Counted from the first letter of the stretch, positions 36,734 through 46,376 are shown. The stretch is 64,000 nt of DNA from Fodinibius sp. Rm-B-1B1-1 (GCF_038594945.1 NZ_JBCFYD010000003.1:86220-150219), one strand, 5' to 3'. Translations and numbers: made by a program. The notes: a model not told the origin generated them from the sequence alone.

Positions 36734-39397
36734 ATGAACACGATACGAGTTTTAGGTTATTATTTCCTTTCCCTGTTTTTAATCACAGCATGCTCTAATA
36801 TTCCTGATCGGCCTTGGTCAGATGCCGTTCCGGAAAAAGCACCTTTTGTTGTTATTCCTGATGACGGAGCAACCCTTAATTCGGTACTCAACGCCAATCA
36901 AACACCTCTGCTTGATGATATCACATCATCAGCCGTACAGGTATTGTCGCGAATCGATTCTACAGCTCAATCCTCCATCCCCCTGAATGCTATTACGTTA
37001 TATCCCGATGTGCATAACCAACTTGCTATCGTTTGGATGGCTGAGGCTTCGGATGGACTCTTAAATCGGATGACAAACAACTTTTATCAAAGATTTGAAC
37101 AAAATAAGTATGATTTTAAGGATGTAACTATCCACATTTTACACTTGGATGATCGTCAACTTTATGCGGCGCAGCTTCATGATGATCTTTTGATTTCCGA
37201 ATCGAGTCTTGGACTTGAAGATGCTATCCGGGCCTATACCGGTAACCAACCTCGGGCTAACCTATCCAACATTTCTCCTCAACCGGGAAATATTATCATG
37301 AACACTCCTTCGCTTGACCGGTGGGCCCAACAGCTTTCGATGGTAACCTATCGTCCCCTAATCAAGAATGCCTTACAAGGCACTGATCCTACCCTACTTT
37401 CGGTCTCACGAAAAAATAAAGACCAAGGACAGGAAGTTGAGCTTTCGGGTACAATACCGCTTAATGATCAGGTCCCTTCAGACCTGGTAGCTGCGGTATC
37501 ATCAACGAATGCTCCTATTAGTTTGGACCGATACGTTTCCTCCAATGCAGCAGCAACCGGATTCTTTCGGCTTACCCCCCGAAAAGTAATTCCAAGTTCC
37601 CTGCCCGATACCACGGCTTTAGATTCTGTTCTCATTGAAGATCGAATTCCTTATACAGATATTGCCAATACGCTGAATCCAGAATTTTCTCTGGTAATGT
37701 ATGCCCAGTCAGGTTTTCTCTCAACAGGCGAACATTTGTTCTTGCGAAAAGTTGGGGATATACCTGCCCTTCGCAGAGCACTAAATTCGCTCGTACGTGA
37801 TGGACACATTAGCCGTACTGACGGCACATATTTAATCCAAAGCAGAGCCATTGCCCAGCTTATCGGCAGCTCGTTCTGTACCTTTCAAAATTTTTATTTA
37901 GATATCATTGGCGACGTGGTTGCAATCTCCAAGCGAAAAGGACTTGTCGAAGCGGTATCATCCGACCGAAGCAGACGCCGCACCTTATTTTATGAACAAA
38001 CGTTTCGGGATATTAAAGAAAACTTGGCTAATGAAGTGAGTGGGTTCTTTATCGCCAATAAAGACTTTAACTCTTTTATTGAACCTTTCCTCTCGCCCAA
38101 TAATTATTTTAATGCGCTCACTTCTAATTTTGATTTGTTCACATTTACTACAACGGTGGAAGCTGACAATAATATTGGTTTCAGTATGAAAGCCTACCAA
38201 ACACAAGATCGATCGGCCCCTTATCGAGAAAAATGGCTATTTCCTACTGGATCTAACCTGACAAGCGCTCCCGTATTAGCTGATATGGGGGGAAGTGATC
38301 GTGAAGAGCTGGTCTTTGCCACCAAATCCGGTAATGTTTATGCCCTTGCTGCCGATGGTACAGTAATATTAGAAGCCAGTACCGGTGGCGATACTCCTGT
38401 AGGCTCTCCAGTTATATACGATTGGTACAATACCAACCAAAATGTAATTCTTCTGGGAGCAGGTAATAAAATTTATGGATGGGATGATAATGGCGAACTA
38501 CTTCCACAGTTCCCTTTTGAATTTGAAGAACCAGTAACATCTCCCTTGGTCGTTGAAGATATTGACCGCGATGGGTTACCAAATGCCTTAATTGCCACTG
38601 CTGATCGAAAGTTACACCTCTTGGGTGGACGTGGTAATAATATCAATGGGTGGCCCGTCACCACCAATGCTGAAATCACAACTACTCCTACTATAGAAAA
38701 TTATCAGGGAGCAACAACGGTTTTTGCTTTCGCTGAAAATGCACTGCATAGTTGGCTTGCTAATGGTGATGAGTTAGATGGATATCCGAAATTTATTAAT
38801 GCTTCACTCAATGGTTCTCCTATACTTTACGAGGAAAACATACTGGGTAATGCTGCGGATGGTTACCTGTACTCCATCGGACCGAACTCACTGTTTGCAG
38901 ATTCCTTAAATGTGTTTGATACCAGTACGGAGTCTTCAGATATCGAAGCTGTTTACGCTTCCAACAGCGCCTTGGTAGGCTCACCTTCGGTACAAAACCT
39001 CCGTGTTAAAGATAACAACCAGACGTTTAACGAAACCATGATCTTAACAATGAGCTCCAATGGATCTGCCTTTTTAATTAATACTGAAGGTCAGCTTCGT
39101 TTTACGCAAAATATGGGGCAACCAGCAGCAACAGATTTCTCACCATTTATTTCTGATATCGACCGGGATGGGCAGGATAATATTATCGCTCTGGCTAATT
39201 TTGGTCGGCTCTATGTCTGGAATGTCCAAACTGGTGAACGACTATACAGCGTGCCTACCAGTGGTATGCAACATCCCATAATTGCTGATATTGATGGCGA
39301 TGGTTATAATGAGCTTGTTGCCCAAACACGAGAAGGATTACGCACGTGGACAATCTTTGGAAATTCTGATGAAGAAAGTAGTTCTGACTCAGAATAA
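36734..39397 (+). CDS. Large lipoprotein with C-terminal beta-propeller
   Basis: The 887-residue protein has a lipoprotein signal ending LFLITACSN (Cys20). Residues about 25-500 are an unrecognised module with repeated two-layer segments. From about 505 to the end, repeats of 45-60 residues of the PQQ/FG-GAP type (PVLADMGGSDREELVFATK, VVEDIDRDGLPNALIATADR, FISDIDRDGQDNIIALANFG, IIADIDGDGYNELVAQTREG) form a predicted beta-propeller. Its DxDxDG calcium loops are clear. It is surface or periplasmic. It is divergent from the BatA gene and convergent with the TIGR01777 gene, with only 10 nt between stops. Confidence 0.8.
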   Translation: MNTIRVLGYYFLSLFLITACSNIPDRPWSDAVPEKAPFVVIPDDGATLNSVLNANQTPLLDDITSSAVQVLSRIDSTAQSSIPLNAITLYPDVHNQLAIVWMAEASDGLLNRMTNNFYQRFEQNKYDFKDVTIHILHLDDRQLYAAQLHDDLLISESSLGLEDAIRAYTGNQPRANLSNISPQPGNIIMNTPSLDRWAQQLSMVTYRPLIKNALQGTDPTLLSVSRKNKDQGQEVELSGTIPLNDQVPSDLVAAVSSTNAPISLDRYVSSNAAATGFFRLTPRKVIPSSLPDTTALDSVLIEDRIPYTDIANTLNPEFSLVMYAQSGFLSTGEHLFLRKVGDIPALRRALNSLVRDGHISRTDGTYLIQSRAIAQLIGSSFCTFQNFYLDIIGDVVAISKRKGLVEAVSSDRSRRRTLFYEQTFRDIKENLANEVSGFFIANKDFNSFIEPFLSPNNYFNALTSNFDLFTFTTTVEADNNIGFSMKAYQTQDRSAPYREKWLFPTGSNLTSAPVLADMGGSDREELVFATKSGNVYALAADGTVILEASTGGDTPVGSPVIYDWYNTNQNVILLGAGNKIYGWDDNGELLPQFPFEFEEPVTSPLVVEDIDRDGLPNALIATADRKLHLLGGRGNNINGWPVTTNAEITTTPTIENYQGATTVFAFAENALHSWLANGDELDGYPKFINASLNGSPILYEENILGNAADGYLYSIGPNSLFADSLNVFDTSTESSDIEAVYASNSALVGSPSVQNLRVKDNNQTFNETMILTMSSNGSAFLINTEGQLRFTQNMGQPAATDFSPFISDIDRDGQDNIIALANFGRLYVWNVQTGERLYSVPTSGMQHPIIADIDGDGYNELVAQTREGLRTWTIFGNSDEESSSDSE

Positions 39398-39407
39398 GAG
39401 TTCCTGG

Positions 39408-40304
39408 TTATAATATTTCTCCCAGCGCTTGGCGCAGAAAAGGAAATTTAAATTCGAAGCCGTGCTGTTGTAATTTTTGGGGTTGTATCCTCTTGCTGGT
39501 AATGACAGGATTTGCTGCTTCTCCCAATACTATATTCAGTACAAATTCGGGCACTTTAAAAAGTGAGGGACGATGCAGCTGCGAAGCCAATTCGCTGGCA
39601 AACTCATCCATCGTAACTGGATTGGGAGCATTTAAATTATAAGCGCCTTCCAAGGCCTCTTTCTTCAGCGGAAATAATAGGCCACGGCATAAATCCAGCA
39701 TATGAATCCAGGGAAAGTATTGCTCTCCACTTCCTATTGGACCGCCTACTCCAAGCTTAAACGGTAACAACATCTGCTGCAAAGCTCCGCCATCTTTTTC
39801 GAGTACAACACCAATCCGGGGATGCACCAATCGAACGCCATAATCTGTCACAGGCTGTGCCGCAGCTTCCCAATCCACACACACTTTCGACAAAAAGCTA
39901 TCACCAGCTGGGGCCGACTCATCCAAAACCCGATTCCCGGCAGGTTTATAGTAATCTGCTCCCGAGGCTGAAACCATAACCGAAGGCGGATGGTCCGTTT
40001 GGCCAATTGCTTTTACCAACTGTTTGGTACAATCGATCCGGCTTGAGTAAATCTTTTGCTTCACCTCGTCGGTCCATCGCTGACCAAAAATGGAGGCACC
40101 AGCTAAATTAATCACTGCGTCAGCTTTTTCCATGGCAGGCGTCAAATCATCATCCCAAGAAACAAACTGCTGGTTTTTTGCCGTTTCATCTTCATAATCG
40201 GCAGGATCTCGACTTACAATAGTTAAAAAATGCCCCTCTTGAAGTAGCATCCTGCGCAAATACGATCCAATAAAACCCGTGCCACCTGTTATTAATACAT
40301 TCAT
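39408..40304 (-). CDS. TIGR01777-family NAD-dependent epimerase
   Basis: The 298-residue short-chain-dehydrogenase-like protein begins with the NAD(P)-binding GGTGFIGSYLRR motif. AVINLAGASIFGQRWTDEVKQKIYSSRI near residue 62 and VSASGADYYKP near 112 are hallmarks of the YfcH/SDR39U1 branch. The C-terminal domain contains YNLNAPNPVTMDEFA and ends in GFEFKFPFLRQAL, the DUF1731 signature. The substrate is unknown. It is monocistronic. Confidence 0.9.
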   Translation of the reverse strand: MNVLITGGTGFIGSYLRRMLLQEGHFLTIVSRDPADYEDETAKNQQFVSWDDDLTPAMEKADAVINLAGASIFGQRWTDEVKQKIYSSRIDCTKQLVKAIGQTDHPPSVMVSASGADYYKPAGNRVLDESAPAGDSFLSKVCVDWEAAAQPVTDYGVRLVHPRIGVVLEKDGGALQQMLLPFKLGVGGPIGSGEQYFPWIHMLDLCRGLLFPLKKEALEGAYNLNAPNPVTMDEFASELASQLHRPSLFKVPEFVLNIVLGEAANPVITSKRIQPQKLQQHGFEFKFPFLRQALGEIL

Positions 40305-40381
40305 AGAAAGTTACTTTTTTATTTACTCAAACCTTTTACATTTAAAAGCCTGTTAGCATTCCATTAAACATAAGCTAAGCA

Positions 40382-40831
40382 ATGAACAACTCGTACGCTA
40401 ATACGGCCCTAATTGTAATCAGATATATTCTTGGGATTCTATTTCTGATCTCCGGGATTGGAAAGTTAATAAGTGCCTCCGAAGCTCGCTATCTTGTCGA
40501 GTTATTGGCCACAGAATTCTATTGGCTTATTGAATATGCGGATTTTATTGTAACTGCTACATCTATTTTTGAACTTATTCTTGCCGGCTTGCTGATTGGC
40601 AACAAGCTACTTCGATGGGCCCTAACAGGAACTTTTGCCTTGCTTGCAATATTCTCATCAGTACTGGGGTATTTTTACCTGCAGGGCATGACCATCGAAA
40701 ATTGTGGCTGTTTTGGCGCGTTCGGCTTTGCATCGGGATTGGAGTTTACGCTGATCAGAAATGTCATTCTGATACTGCTTACTATAACTGCTTTTGTCTT
40801 AACATTTAGGCAAGAACCATCTAGCGATTAG
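40382..40831 (+). CDS. DoxX/MauE-like membrane protein
   Basis: The 149-residue protein has four membrane helices (about residues 8-28, 45-70, 76-98 and 120-140). An ENCGCFGAFG motif in the loop before helix 4 is the Cys pair typical of MauE/DoxX-type redox-associated proteins. The first helix pair contains LGILFLISGIGKL, the DoxX start. It may transfer electrons or support disulfide chemistry; the partner is unknown. Its 3' end overlaps the convergent dipeptide epimerase gene by 4 nt, with no terminator between them. Confidence 0.8.
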   Translation: MNNSYANTALIVIRYILGILFLISGIGKLISASEARYLVELLATEFYWLIEYADFIVTATSIFELILAGLLIGNKLLRWALTGTFALLAIFSSVLGYFYLQGMTIENCGCFGAFGFASGLEFTLIRNVILILLTITAFVLTFRQEPSSD

Positions 40832-41856
40832 CTTTTGGGAATTACTCCCAGCCCTGCCTTATCAGACAAGCGGACTTCTTTATTTTCAGTCAGCGTAAGA
40901 CCTTCAAAAGGATCTTCAGCCAATAACAGATTCCCATCAAGGTCAACGTAATCTGCCCAAGTGCCAAGCAGAGATCCTGCAGCAATGCCCAATGAACTTT
41001 CTATCATACAACCGATCATCACTTGCAGGTTTCGGTTACGTGCCTTTTCTATAACGCTGCGCGCTTTTACCAAACTGCCCATTTTCATCAGCTTAATATT
41101 TATCCCGTCAAAAGCCTTCTCTATCTCATCCATATTTTCATCTCCCTTAAAACTTTCATCGGCAATAAGGGGAAGCGGCGACCATTTTTTTAGTTCGACC
41201 ATTTTATCATGCATCGCCGAAGGCATCGGTTGTTCAATAAATTCCACATTTTGACCCGCCAGAAAACGAATCTGCTCTTTTGCTGTTTCTAAATTCGTCC
41301 AGCCCTCATTCGCATCTACCCGAATTATTTGGTCCGAAACCTCACGGATACCGTTAATAATTTCTTTGTCACGGTCGGTACCGAGCTTAATTTTCAGAAT
41401 GGGATATTCTTCGGCTTCCAGTACCTTTTGTTGAATAACATCAATTTCATCCAACCCAATAGTAAATGAAGTGGGAGGAGTTTCCCGAGAAGGCGTATCC
41501 CATAACTTCCACAGTGGTTGTTTCTGGCTTTTGCCCCACCAATCTAACCAAGCCATCTCCACCGCGGTCTTGGCAGATTGTACCGTCGGATCAACCTCGT
41601 TTAATTGCTCTGATAGTTCCCGGGCAGTATCCACATCATCAAAAATGGAATCCGAAAGGTTATCCAGAAATGAGGTAACGGTTTCAGCCGTTTCATTATA
41701 TCGCTTATTGGGACCGGCCTCTCCAAATCCCGTAATTCCATTGGCCGTAAGTTTTACAAGGACATTGGGTACAGTTTCTTTCGTGCCGCGAGCAATGGTA
41801 AATGGATGTGCTGGTGTTAGGTTTAAAAGTTCATAATCAAGTTCAAAATGAGACAT
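40828..41856 (-). CDS. Dipeptide epimerase (enolase superfamily)
   Basis: The 342-residue protein has the muconate-lactonising subgroup catalytic set. ILKIKLG near residue 154 gives the KxK base, metal ligands lie in RVDANEGW, IEQPM and ADESF, and the second Lys is in NIKLMKMGS near 253. The N-terminal capping domain opens with HPFTIARGTKETVPNVLVKL. These features fit L-Ala-D/L-Glu epimerases used in murein peptide recycling; exact dipeptide specificity is inferred. The start overlaps the end of cdsA by 14 nt, so it is the last gene of the accA-cdsA run. Confidence 0.87.
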   Translation of the reverse strand: MSHFELDYELLNLTPAHPFTIARGTKETVPNVLVKLTANGITGFGEAGPNKRYNETAETVTSFLDNLSDSIFDDVDTARELSEQLNEVDPTVQSAKTAVEMAWLDWWGKSQKQPLWKLWDTPSRETPPTSFTIGLDEIDVIQQKVLEAEEYPILKIKLGTDRDKEIINGIREVSDQIIRVDANEGWTNLETAKEQIRFLAGQNVEFIEQPMPSAMHDKMVELKKWSPLPLIADESFKGDENMDEIEKAFDGINIKLMKMGSLVKARSVIEKARNRNLQVMIGCMIESSLGIAAGSLLGTWADYVDLDGNLLLAEDPFEGLTLTENKEVRLSDKAGLGVIPKS

Positions 41857-42664
41857 ATCCTAATATTTTAAGCGTATATAAATAGAGATAAAATGCTGGA
41901 CTTGCTAAAATCAGGGCATCGAATCGATCAAAAAAGCCACCATGTCCCGGTAAAATATCGGAGGCATCTTTTACATTTGCCGCTCGTTTTATTCGGCTGG
42001 CTGTTAAATCTCCGATGGGACCAAAAATGCTGACGAGCAAGGCAGCCGGTGCCAATGTTAGCAGAGATATCGGAATAGAAGCAGGTGCCGAATAATAGGC
42101 AATAGCCAGTCCTACCAAAGCCCCCACGATGCCAAAGGCAAATCCCTCCCAGGTTTTGTTGGGACTGATCGTAGGAGCCATTTTATTTTTGCCTAAATAT
42201 TTTCCCCCGAAATAAGCAAATACATCATTGCCCCATACCATCAATACAGCAGCTATAGTCAAGGCAAACCCCATATTAGCATCGCCCATATTTCTGATGA
42301 AGATAATAGCTAATAATCCGAGTGGAGCATAAATCCCACTAAAAAATGTCCCCACTAAGTTTTTTATAGCCGTGTCTCCGGTTTTAAAAATTTGGAAAGC
42401 TACAAAAAGCAGAAATATCCCCATCCCGATCGCTAAATTATGAGACAGGAAAGGAGTTAATAAAATCCAGAGTCCTATGGTATACGGGAAATAGCTATCC
42501 GGTTCAAAACCAGCCCCACCAGCTAATATGGCTATTTCACGCTGAATAAAAAGGGCAATGAATGTTATGAGTCCAACGAAATAAAATCCGCCAAGCCAGG
42601 TAACAAAAATGAAGAATATGGCTGCAGGTACCGCAAAAAGAATACGTTTCGTAAGTTCGGTCAC
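41843..42664 (-). CDS. cdsA: Phosphatidate cytidylyltransferase
   Basis: The 273-residue integral membrane enzyme makes CDP-diacylglycerol from phosphatidate and CTP for phospholipid synthesis. About seven to eight helices are visible. The CdsA signature is complete: FGPIGDLTASRIKRAANVKD, then SDILPGHGGFFDRFDALI, containing the metal-binding Asp residues. The start codon is GTG. It sits in a minus-strand run beginning with accA, 7 nt after the DUF2007 gene, which links fatty acid and phospholipid synthesis. Confidence 0.95.
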   Translation of the reverse strand: MTELTKRILFAVPAAIFFIFVTWLGGFYFVGLITFIALFIQREIAILAGGAGFEPDSYFPYTIGLWILLTPFLSHNLAIGMGIFLLFVAFQIFKTGDTAIKNLVGTFFSGIYAPLGLLAIIFIRNMGDANMGFALTIAAVLMVWGNDVFAYFGGKYLGKNKMAPTISPNKTWEGFAFGIVGALVGLAIAYYSAPASIPISLLTLAPAALLVSIFGPIGDLTASRIKRAANVKDASDILPGHGGFFDRFDALILASPAFYLYLYTLKILGYVSF

Positions 42665-42671
42665 TGATCAG

Positions 42672-42941
42672 TTATTCTTCTTCGTTGGTTCCTTCTTCGG
42701 GCAGCTCAAATTCTGCGAGGGCTTCGCGCGCCTCCTCCTCATATTCATCTGGTACATACAGGTAAACCATACCCATTTCACCATAATTTACACTAAATGA
42801 GGAATCTCGCTTGGACAAGATGTTAGACGGAATATCGAGGCTGGCAAGGTAATTTTTAGCACTTTCAACCTCGTATTCAGTGCCACCTTCCATAACACAA
42901 GCCCAGTTTTCAATTTCGTTTGGGTCAGAACCTTCTAACAT
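42672..42941 (-). CDS. DUF2007-like small protein
   Basis: The 89-residue acidic protein reads WACVMEGGTEYEVESAKNYL, then SLDIPSNILSKRDSSF, and ends YLYVPDEYEEEAREALAEFE. This matches the putative signal-transducing DUF2007 fold, a small ferredoxin-like module found as a regulatory appendage. The function is unknown. It lies 2 nt from the CPBP protease gene and 7 nt from cdsA. Confidence 0.75.
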   Translation of the reverse strand: MLEGSDPNEIENWACVMEGGTEYEVESAKNYLASLDIPSNILSKRDSSFSVNYGEMGMVYLYVPDEYEEEAREALAEFELPEEGTNEEE

Positions 42942-42943
42942 AA

Positions 42944-43885
42944 TTAACCTCCAGCATTGGTATGAGTTTCATTTCTGTTGTACATCCAATATACAATATA
43001 AACAGTAATTAACAGACTAAATGAAACAGCCCAAAGTGGAGGCATTGTTTCTGGAGTTATTTCTGCAAAAGCTGATTCGGGATAATACGTACCCATAAGT
43101 ACGCTACCCCCATTATTTACAAAATGTGCAACTATAGCTGGAATAATACTTCGAGTTACCCAGGTTAAAAAGGCGAAGAGCATTCCCAGCGTTGCAAGGG
43201 GAATTAAATTACTAAGTTGAACATGATATAACCCAAAAAGTAATCCTGACACAATGATAGCTGGCCAGATACCCCAGCTTTTTTCAAATGCCCGCATCAC
43301 ATATCCACGATATAGGGTTTCTTCACAAATGGCCGGTACTACTCCAACGTGAAATAACGTGAGGATCAGCAAATGATCGCCTCGCAGATAATTTTCGATC
43401 ATCTGCATTTGCGTATTCTGCATGTTGGTAAACATCTCCGGGACCGGGATAAGGGCATTCAACCACGACAAAAACCATATTGTGGGTTGAATCGCAACAA
43501 TGAGCACAACAGTTATAACCGATAATTGCAAAGTATCAGGCTGAATATTGAATCGAAGGAATCTATTTCGGCTTTCCTTCGAAGTATGTAGACGAACAAA
43601 AAACCAAGTAGCTAAGCCCAAAGAAATGATTTGGCCGGCCGAGTTTCCGATAAAGAGCAAATCGAGATTTTCCGTCAGTTGCCTTATCATCTCAGTAGCA
43701 GTAGCATCACTACCGCTTTGAACAACCATCAGCACTAATGAAACCGCAAAGGCTGTTCCCTGGAAAAGTATAAATGCGACAATAATCCACATCAGGGCTA
43801 ACGCCCAATCTGAAAACCCATTGCGCTCAGCCCATGATTTGTATACCGGATTTGTCAAATTACTTTCTGCTAATTGATTGTTCAC
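42944..43885 (-). CDS. CPBP-family intramembrane metalloprotease (CAAX-protease-like)
   Basis: The 313-residue membrane protein has about eight helices. The three CPBP motifs are visible: EETLYRG (EExxxR) near residue 185, GLYH near 218 and AHFVNN near 256. These form the metal site of Rce1-like endopeptidases. In bacteria such proteins act in bacteriocin self-immunity, protein maturation or unknown housekeeping roles; here it lies in the accA-cdsA run with no bacteriocin gene. The start is GTG. Confidence 0.88.
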   Translation of the reverse strand: MNNQLAESNLTNPVYKSWAERNGFSDWALALMWIIVAFILFQGTAFAVSLVLMVVQSGSDATATEMIRQLTENLDLLFIGNSAGQIISLGLATWFFVRLHTSKESRNRFLRFNIQPDTLQLSVITVVLIVAIQPTIWFLSWLNALIPVPEMFTNMQNTQMQMIENYLRGDHLLILTLFHVGVVPAICEETLYRGYVMRAFEKSWGIWPAIIVSGLLFGLYHVQLSNLIPLATLGMLFAFLTWVTRSIIPAIVAHFVNNGGSVLMGTYYPESAFAEITPETMPPLWAVSFSLLITVYIVYWMYNRNETHTNAGG

Positions 43886-43906
43886 AAATGTGCTTGTTTA
43901 CCGTAT

Positions 43907-44482
43907 TTATTCTTCGCTACTACCAAAAACCTTAGCCCCAATCATTCCGGTTAAAACATTTAAAATGCCATACATAGGGAGATTATATAAAAGCTGCTTT
44001 CCAATACTATTCTGATCTCGCATACCTTGCGCCATTGAATCAATTGCTTGCTGTTTTTGAGCATCCCGTAGATCTGCAGCTTCTATATTGGCAATCGTAC
44101 TGTCAATGGCTTTCTGGGTCATGTCAGGATCTATAACTTGCCACAGTTGATTTAATAATACCATAACGACCGTAATAGCAATTCCTGTAAAAAGACCAAT
44201 AAGTGCCCCTTTGCCCAATTTTAAGCTCACACCATACTCATTGGTATAGTGCCAAACCGCTAACATTCCCCCAAAAGCACCAACCAGACAAACTAACACC
44301 CATAACGAAATCTGCACCGGCGAAAAGAGGGATCCGGTAGGTTCTGAATTGATAACTGAATAGGTAGTGACTAATGAAAGGGCAAAGACAATAATCCCAA
44401 ATATTATCCCTGCAATACTTACTGACGTCCAATATGGTGGTTCATTATTTTGCTCTGCTTGTTGTTCTGCTATCTCATCCAT
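43907..44482 (-). CDS. DUF4199 membrane protein
   Basis: The 191-residue protein has four hydrophobic segments (about residues 20-45, 53-75, 85-108 and 165-188). A charged helical loop near residues 115-160 contains several Gln/Asp-rich turns. This matches the DUF4199 family of Bacteroidota membrane proteins, whose function is unknown. It is 24 nt from the DUF2085 gene upstream and 21 nt from the CPBP gene downstream. Confidence 0.8.
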   Translation of the reverse strand: MDEIAEQQAEQNNEPPYWTSVSIAGIIFGIIVFALSLVTTYSVINSEPTGSLFSPVQISLWVLVCLVGAFGGMLAVWHYTNEYGVSLKLGKGALIGLFTGIAITVVMVLLNQLWQVIDPDMTQKAIDSTIANIEAADLRDAQKQQAIDSMAQGMRDQNSIGKQLLYNLPMYGILNVLTGMIGAKVFGSSEE

Positions 44483-44500
44483 AATAATCCCTTGTTTATT

Positions 44501-44953
44501 TTAGTTTTGATGAAAAAAATCTCCGGAAAATATCATTGCTGTGGACCCTCCTAACAAACTACCCAATATTAAACGGGAAGTTAATGTATTTTTCCACAAA
44601 TCTAAGAAGTCTCCACTGGCATCAACAATATTCAATAGTAGCACAAGTACTACAATTTTTTGGATAGATGCTATTCCCTTTACCTGGTAATAAGACAGTA
44701 CCGGCAATACCATCCATCCCATGGCAAAGCCTCCGTAAATCCCAATACACCTGCTGCACACCGCCATGGGTTGACCGTTAATCCAAAACGATCGGTCTAC
44801 CATTTGATGACATAAACTGTTAAACGCTTGGTGTTGCCACTGCAGCGGCCATGGATTTGCTTGATTAAATAATCCGCCTCCCAGCCCCACCATTACTGTA
44901 ACTCCAGTTAAAACTAAAATGATACCATATAACAGTTTTCTCTGGTCAGGCAT
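44501..44953 (-). CDS. DUF2085 membrane protein
   Basis: From ATG 44953 the protein is 150 residues. An ATG further upstream (45016) would overlap the thioesterase gene by 55 nt, so I prefer the inner start, 8 nt behind the thioesterase stop. The DUF2085 signature is clear: FNSLCHQMVDRSFWINGQPM followed by AVCSRCIGIYGGF, with Cys-His and CxRC motifs suggesting metal or heme binding. Four membrane helices are present. The function is unknown. Confidence 0.82.
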   Translation of the reverse strand: MPDQRKLLYGIILVLTGVTVMVGLGGGLFNQANPWPLQWQHQAFNSLCHQMVDRSFWINGQPMAVCSRCIGIYGGFAMGWMVLPVLSYYQVKGIASIQKIVVLVLLLNIVDASGDFLDLWKNTLTSRLILGSLLGGSTAMIFSGDFFHQN

Positions 44954-44961
44954 AACAGCAT

Positions 44962-45396
44962 TTAAGCCTTCATTACCTTTTTGAGCCCATCTGTAAAATT
45001 TGTCGGAGCCCGGCACGGCTTACGGGTATCTTCTTTCATAAAACAGAGTTCTACTTTCCCCTGAACATGAAAAGCTTCTTTACGATCAGTATACACTCGG
45101 TAATAGGTTTCAAGTCGTACTTTCGGGATCTCAAACAGCAGTACCTCAATACTCATCAATTCGTCATAAAAAATCGGGGCTTTATAATCCACCTCCGTAT
45201 GAATCACCGGCAGCATAACTCCCTTTTTCTCTAACTCGGCATAAGGCAAACCAAGCGATCGAATCATCTCGGTACGTGCTTCCTCAAAATACTCCAAATA
45301 GCGTCCATAGTATACATAACCCATCTGATCTGTTTCACCATACCGGCTACGCAACTGATGGGTATATACATAAATGGGCTCTTGCTCTGGAAACAA
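44962..45396 (-). CDS. Acyl-CoA thioesterase, YbgC/4-hydroxybenzoyl-CoA family
   Basis: The 144-residue hotdog-fold protein has the catalytic RYGETDQMGYVYYGRYLEYFE motif near residues 18-38, with Asp as the active-site residue. A YKAPIFYDELMSIE strand follows. YbgC-type enzymes hydrolyse acyl-CoA or acyl-ACP thioesters, which fits its place 17 nt after accA. The start appears to be TTG; no in-frame ATG precedes the conserved region. Confidence 0.88.
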   Translation of the reverse strand: MFPEQEPIYVYTHQLRSRYGETDQMGYVYYGRYLEYFEEARTEMIRSLGLPYAELEKKGVMLPVIHTEVDYKAPIFYDELMSIEVLLFEIPKVRLETYYRVYTDRKEAFHVQGKVELCFMKEDTRKPCRAPTNFTDGLKKVMKA

Positions 45397-45413
45397 TATA
45401 ACGAGGTTCTATT

Positions 45414-46376
45414 TTAGGAGTCAGATACGTTCTCAAATTCACCCATGTTCGCATATTTATCGATCCGTGATTCGACCAATTGTTCGGGTGATTTTTCTTT
45501 CAGACGGTTGAGTGATTCCAACAACTGTTCTTTTACCGCTTTGGCGGCCTGATCGTAATTACGGTGAGCCCCACCAAGAGGTTCCTTAATAATACCATCG
45601 ATAATATTCATTCCCTCCAAATCTTCGGCCGTAAGCTTTAATACTGCTGCCGCCTGCTCTTTGTAATCCCACGTTTTCCAAAGGATAGATGAGCATGATT
45701 CAGGAGAAATAACCGAATACCAAGTGTTCTCCATCATATAAACCTCATTTCCCATACCAATACCAATAGCACCCCCGCTGGCACCTTCACCAATCACAAC
45801 AGTAACAATGGGTACCTTTAATGTTGCCATCATTTTCAGATTCTTTGCAATGGCTTCGGCCTGACCACGCTCTTCGGCCTCCAATCCCGGATAAGCACCA
45901 GGGGTATCCAGCAACGTAATTACAGGGATATCAAACTTCTCACCCAACTTCATCAATCGGTGCGCTTTACGATATCCCTCGGGATTTGCCATACCAAATC
46001 GACGATACTGTCGACTTTCGGTATCTCTACCCTTTTGATGTCCCATAATTACCACCGACTGGCCATCAATAGTAGCAAAACCCCCAACAATAGCTTTATC
46101 ATCGCTGTGGTACCGATCACCGTGAATTTCAACAAAATTTTCAGTGATTTTGTAAATATAGTCAAGGGTATAGGGCCGCTCGGGGTGACGGGCCAACTGC
46201 ACACGCTGCCAGCGGGTAAGATTCGTAAAAATAGATTCCCGAAGCTCGTCAACACGTTTTTCGAGACGCTTTATTTCTGGAGAAAGAACGTCATCATCAG
46301 CAACAGATAATTCACTCAATTCTTTAATTTTATTTTCCAGATCAGCAATAGGTTGTTCAAAATCCAAATACTGCAT
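45414..46376 (-). CDS. accA: Acetyl-CoA carboxylase carboxyltransferase subunit alpha
   Basis: From ATG 46376 the protein has 320 residues. An upstream in-frame ATG adds 11 residues not expected for the family. It forms the carboxyltransferase with AccD and makes malonyl-CoA for fatty acid synthesis. Motifs are [18 protein letters not shown] at the start, the ERPYTLDYI block near 65, GHQKGRDT near 110, [20 protein letters not shown] near 155 and [15 protein letters not shown] near 195. It begins the thioesterase-to-cdsA gene run. Confidence 0.97.
   Translation of the reverse strand: MQYLDFEQPIADLENKIKELSELSVADDDVLSPEIKRLEKRVDELRESIFTNLTRWQRVQLARHPERPYTLDYIYKITENFVEIHGDRYHSDDKAIVGGFATIDGQSVVIMGHQKGRDTESRQYRRFGMANPEGYRKAHRLMKLGEKFDIPVITLLDTPGAYPGLEAEERGQAEAIAKNLKMMATLKVPIVTVVIGEGASGGAIGIGMGNEVYMMENTWYSVISPESCSSILWKTWDYKEQAAAVLKLTAEDLEGMNIIDGIIKEPLGGAHRNYDQAAKAVKEQLLESLNRLKEKSPEQLVESRIDKYANMGEFENVSDS

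Noticed and set aside
42944..43885. Bacteriocin immunity role for the CPBP protease
   Set aside because: No bacteriocin precursor, ABC exporter or double-glycine leader is visible; the context is lipid metabolism.
44954..45016. Longer start for the DUF2085 gene
   Set aside because: It would overlap the thioesterase gene by 55 nt; an in-frame ATG at 44953 lies just after the thioesterase stop and before the conserved region.
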